From assembly GCA_964016885.1 (NCBI GenBank), contig OZ024747.1, positions 6,090,676 to 6,154,675 on the forward strand: 64,000 nucleotides of DNA, given 5' to 3'. Source of the DNA: Eledone cirrhosa (Eukaryota; Mollusca; Cephalopoda; Octopoda; Eledonidae). The number at the start of each line of letters is the position of its first letter. Position 1 is the stretch's first letter. A model generated the notes under the pieces. That model saw only the letters and a program-made list of their open reading frames with translations, was not told the DNA's origin and ran no database searches. The position numbers were made by a program, and so were the translations under genes. Positions 63,560 through 64,000 of the stretch are shown here, one piece after another.

Positions 63560-63770
63560 CCCACAGTGTATTGTCATCCTCTCTTACCATGACCATCATC
63601 ATCACAACCATCATCACCACAACCATCACCAACACTATCACCATCACAACTATTATCATCACCATCATCATCATTACCGTAATCATCACGAAAACCCATC
63701 ATCACCACAATCAGCATCATCACTATCACCACCACAATTGCCATCATCATCGTCATTGTCAATTCCACTT
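63560..63770. repeat. (ATC/CAC)n minisatellite
   Basis: CATCATCACAACCATCATCA-type irregular triplet repeat. Confidence 0.93.
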
Positions 63771-63861
63771 GTTTATACCATTACTCCCCCTCCCTACCAT
63801 CTGATGTTTCCCCCATCATACTTTTGTCCTCTTTCCTCACTCAATCTGGTTCTAAGGACAT

Positions 63862-63884
63862 ACTTCTCTCTCTCTCTTTCCCCC

Positions 63885-63951
<67 letters not shown>
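63862..63951. repeat. (CT)n microsatellite
   Basis: CT dinucleotide run of about 50 bp, preceded by CTCTCTCTTTCCCCCTC. Confidence 0.96.
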
Positions 63952-63954
<3 letters not shown>

Positions 63955-64000
63955 TTACTCTCATGATGTCACAGAATAGTGAGGACTCTTTAAACTTAGA

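Overview
The window is animal DNA, most likely from a coleoid cephalopod (probably an octopus). The evidence is one large intron-rich gene of animal type, several tRNA-headed SINE families, very dense micro- and minisatellites, and mixed retroelement and DNA-transposon debris. The species call is inference; no bacterial or viral gene organisation is present.

The single host gene is an attractin/attractin-like gene on the + strand. I can place 22 consecutive exons (8121-38632) with GT/AG ends and matching phases. They encode about 909 continuous residues: the end of a CUB domain, two EGF modules, a six-bladed Kelch propeller, a run of five PSI-like cysteine-rich modules, two laminin-type EGF modules and the membrane-proximal ectodomain. 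The reading frame is lost at 38632, just where the transmembrane segment of the family begins. The first part of CUB lies before the window. The transmembrane and cytoplasmic exons were not found in the remaining 25 kb, which is therefore probably one very long intron. The C-type lectin domain of vertebrate attractins has no room in this gene model.

Layout: 1-7190 is a Penelope-like retroelement (PLE) inserted into a (TA)n satellite. It has direct terminal repeats, an inverted third copy of the terminus, a reverse transcriptase plus GIY-YIG endonuclease ORF, and three copies of a hammerhead-ribozyme-like motif. 7190-8100 holds tRNA-SINEs and decayed PLE pieces. 8121-19141 holds exons 1-11, with introns carrying minisatellites, TTAA-flanked MITEs and a 51-copy 48-bp array made from SINE tail sequence. 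19142-30882 is a long repeat-filled intron with one unexplained exon-like segment (23663-23755). 30883-38632 holds exons 12-22. 38633-64000 contains SINEs, foldback elements, two decayed LINEs on the minus strand, a LINE fragment in which a piece of reverse-transcriptase coding sequence has become a 65-bp tandem array, and many simple-sequence tracts.

The mobile elements all look like passengers in the attractin introns. Several form long inverted repeats that would fold as double-stranded RNA in the pre-mRNA, which matters in an animal group known for heavy A-to-I editing. The strongest unusual signals are the hammerhead motifs of the PLE, the amplification of SINE and LINE segments into tandem arrays, the group of different foldback elements between 37 and 48 kb, and the missing lectin domain.
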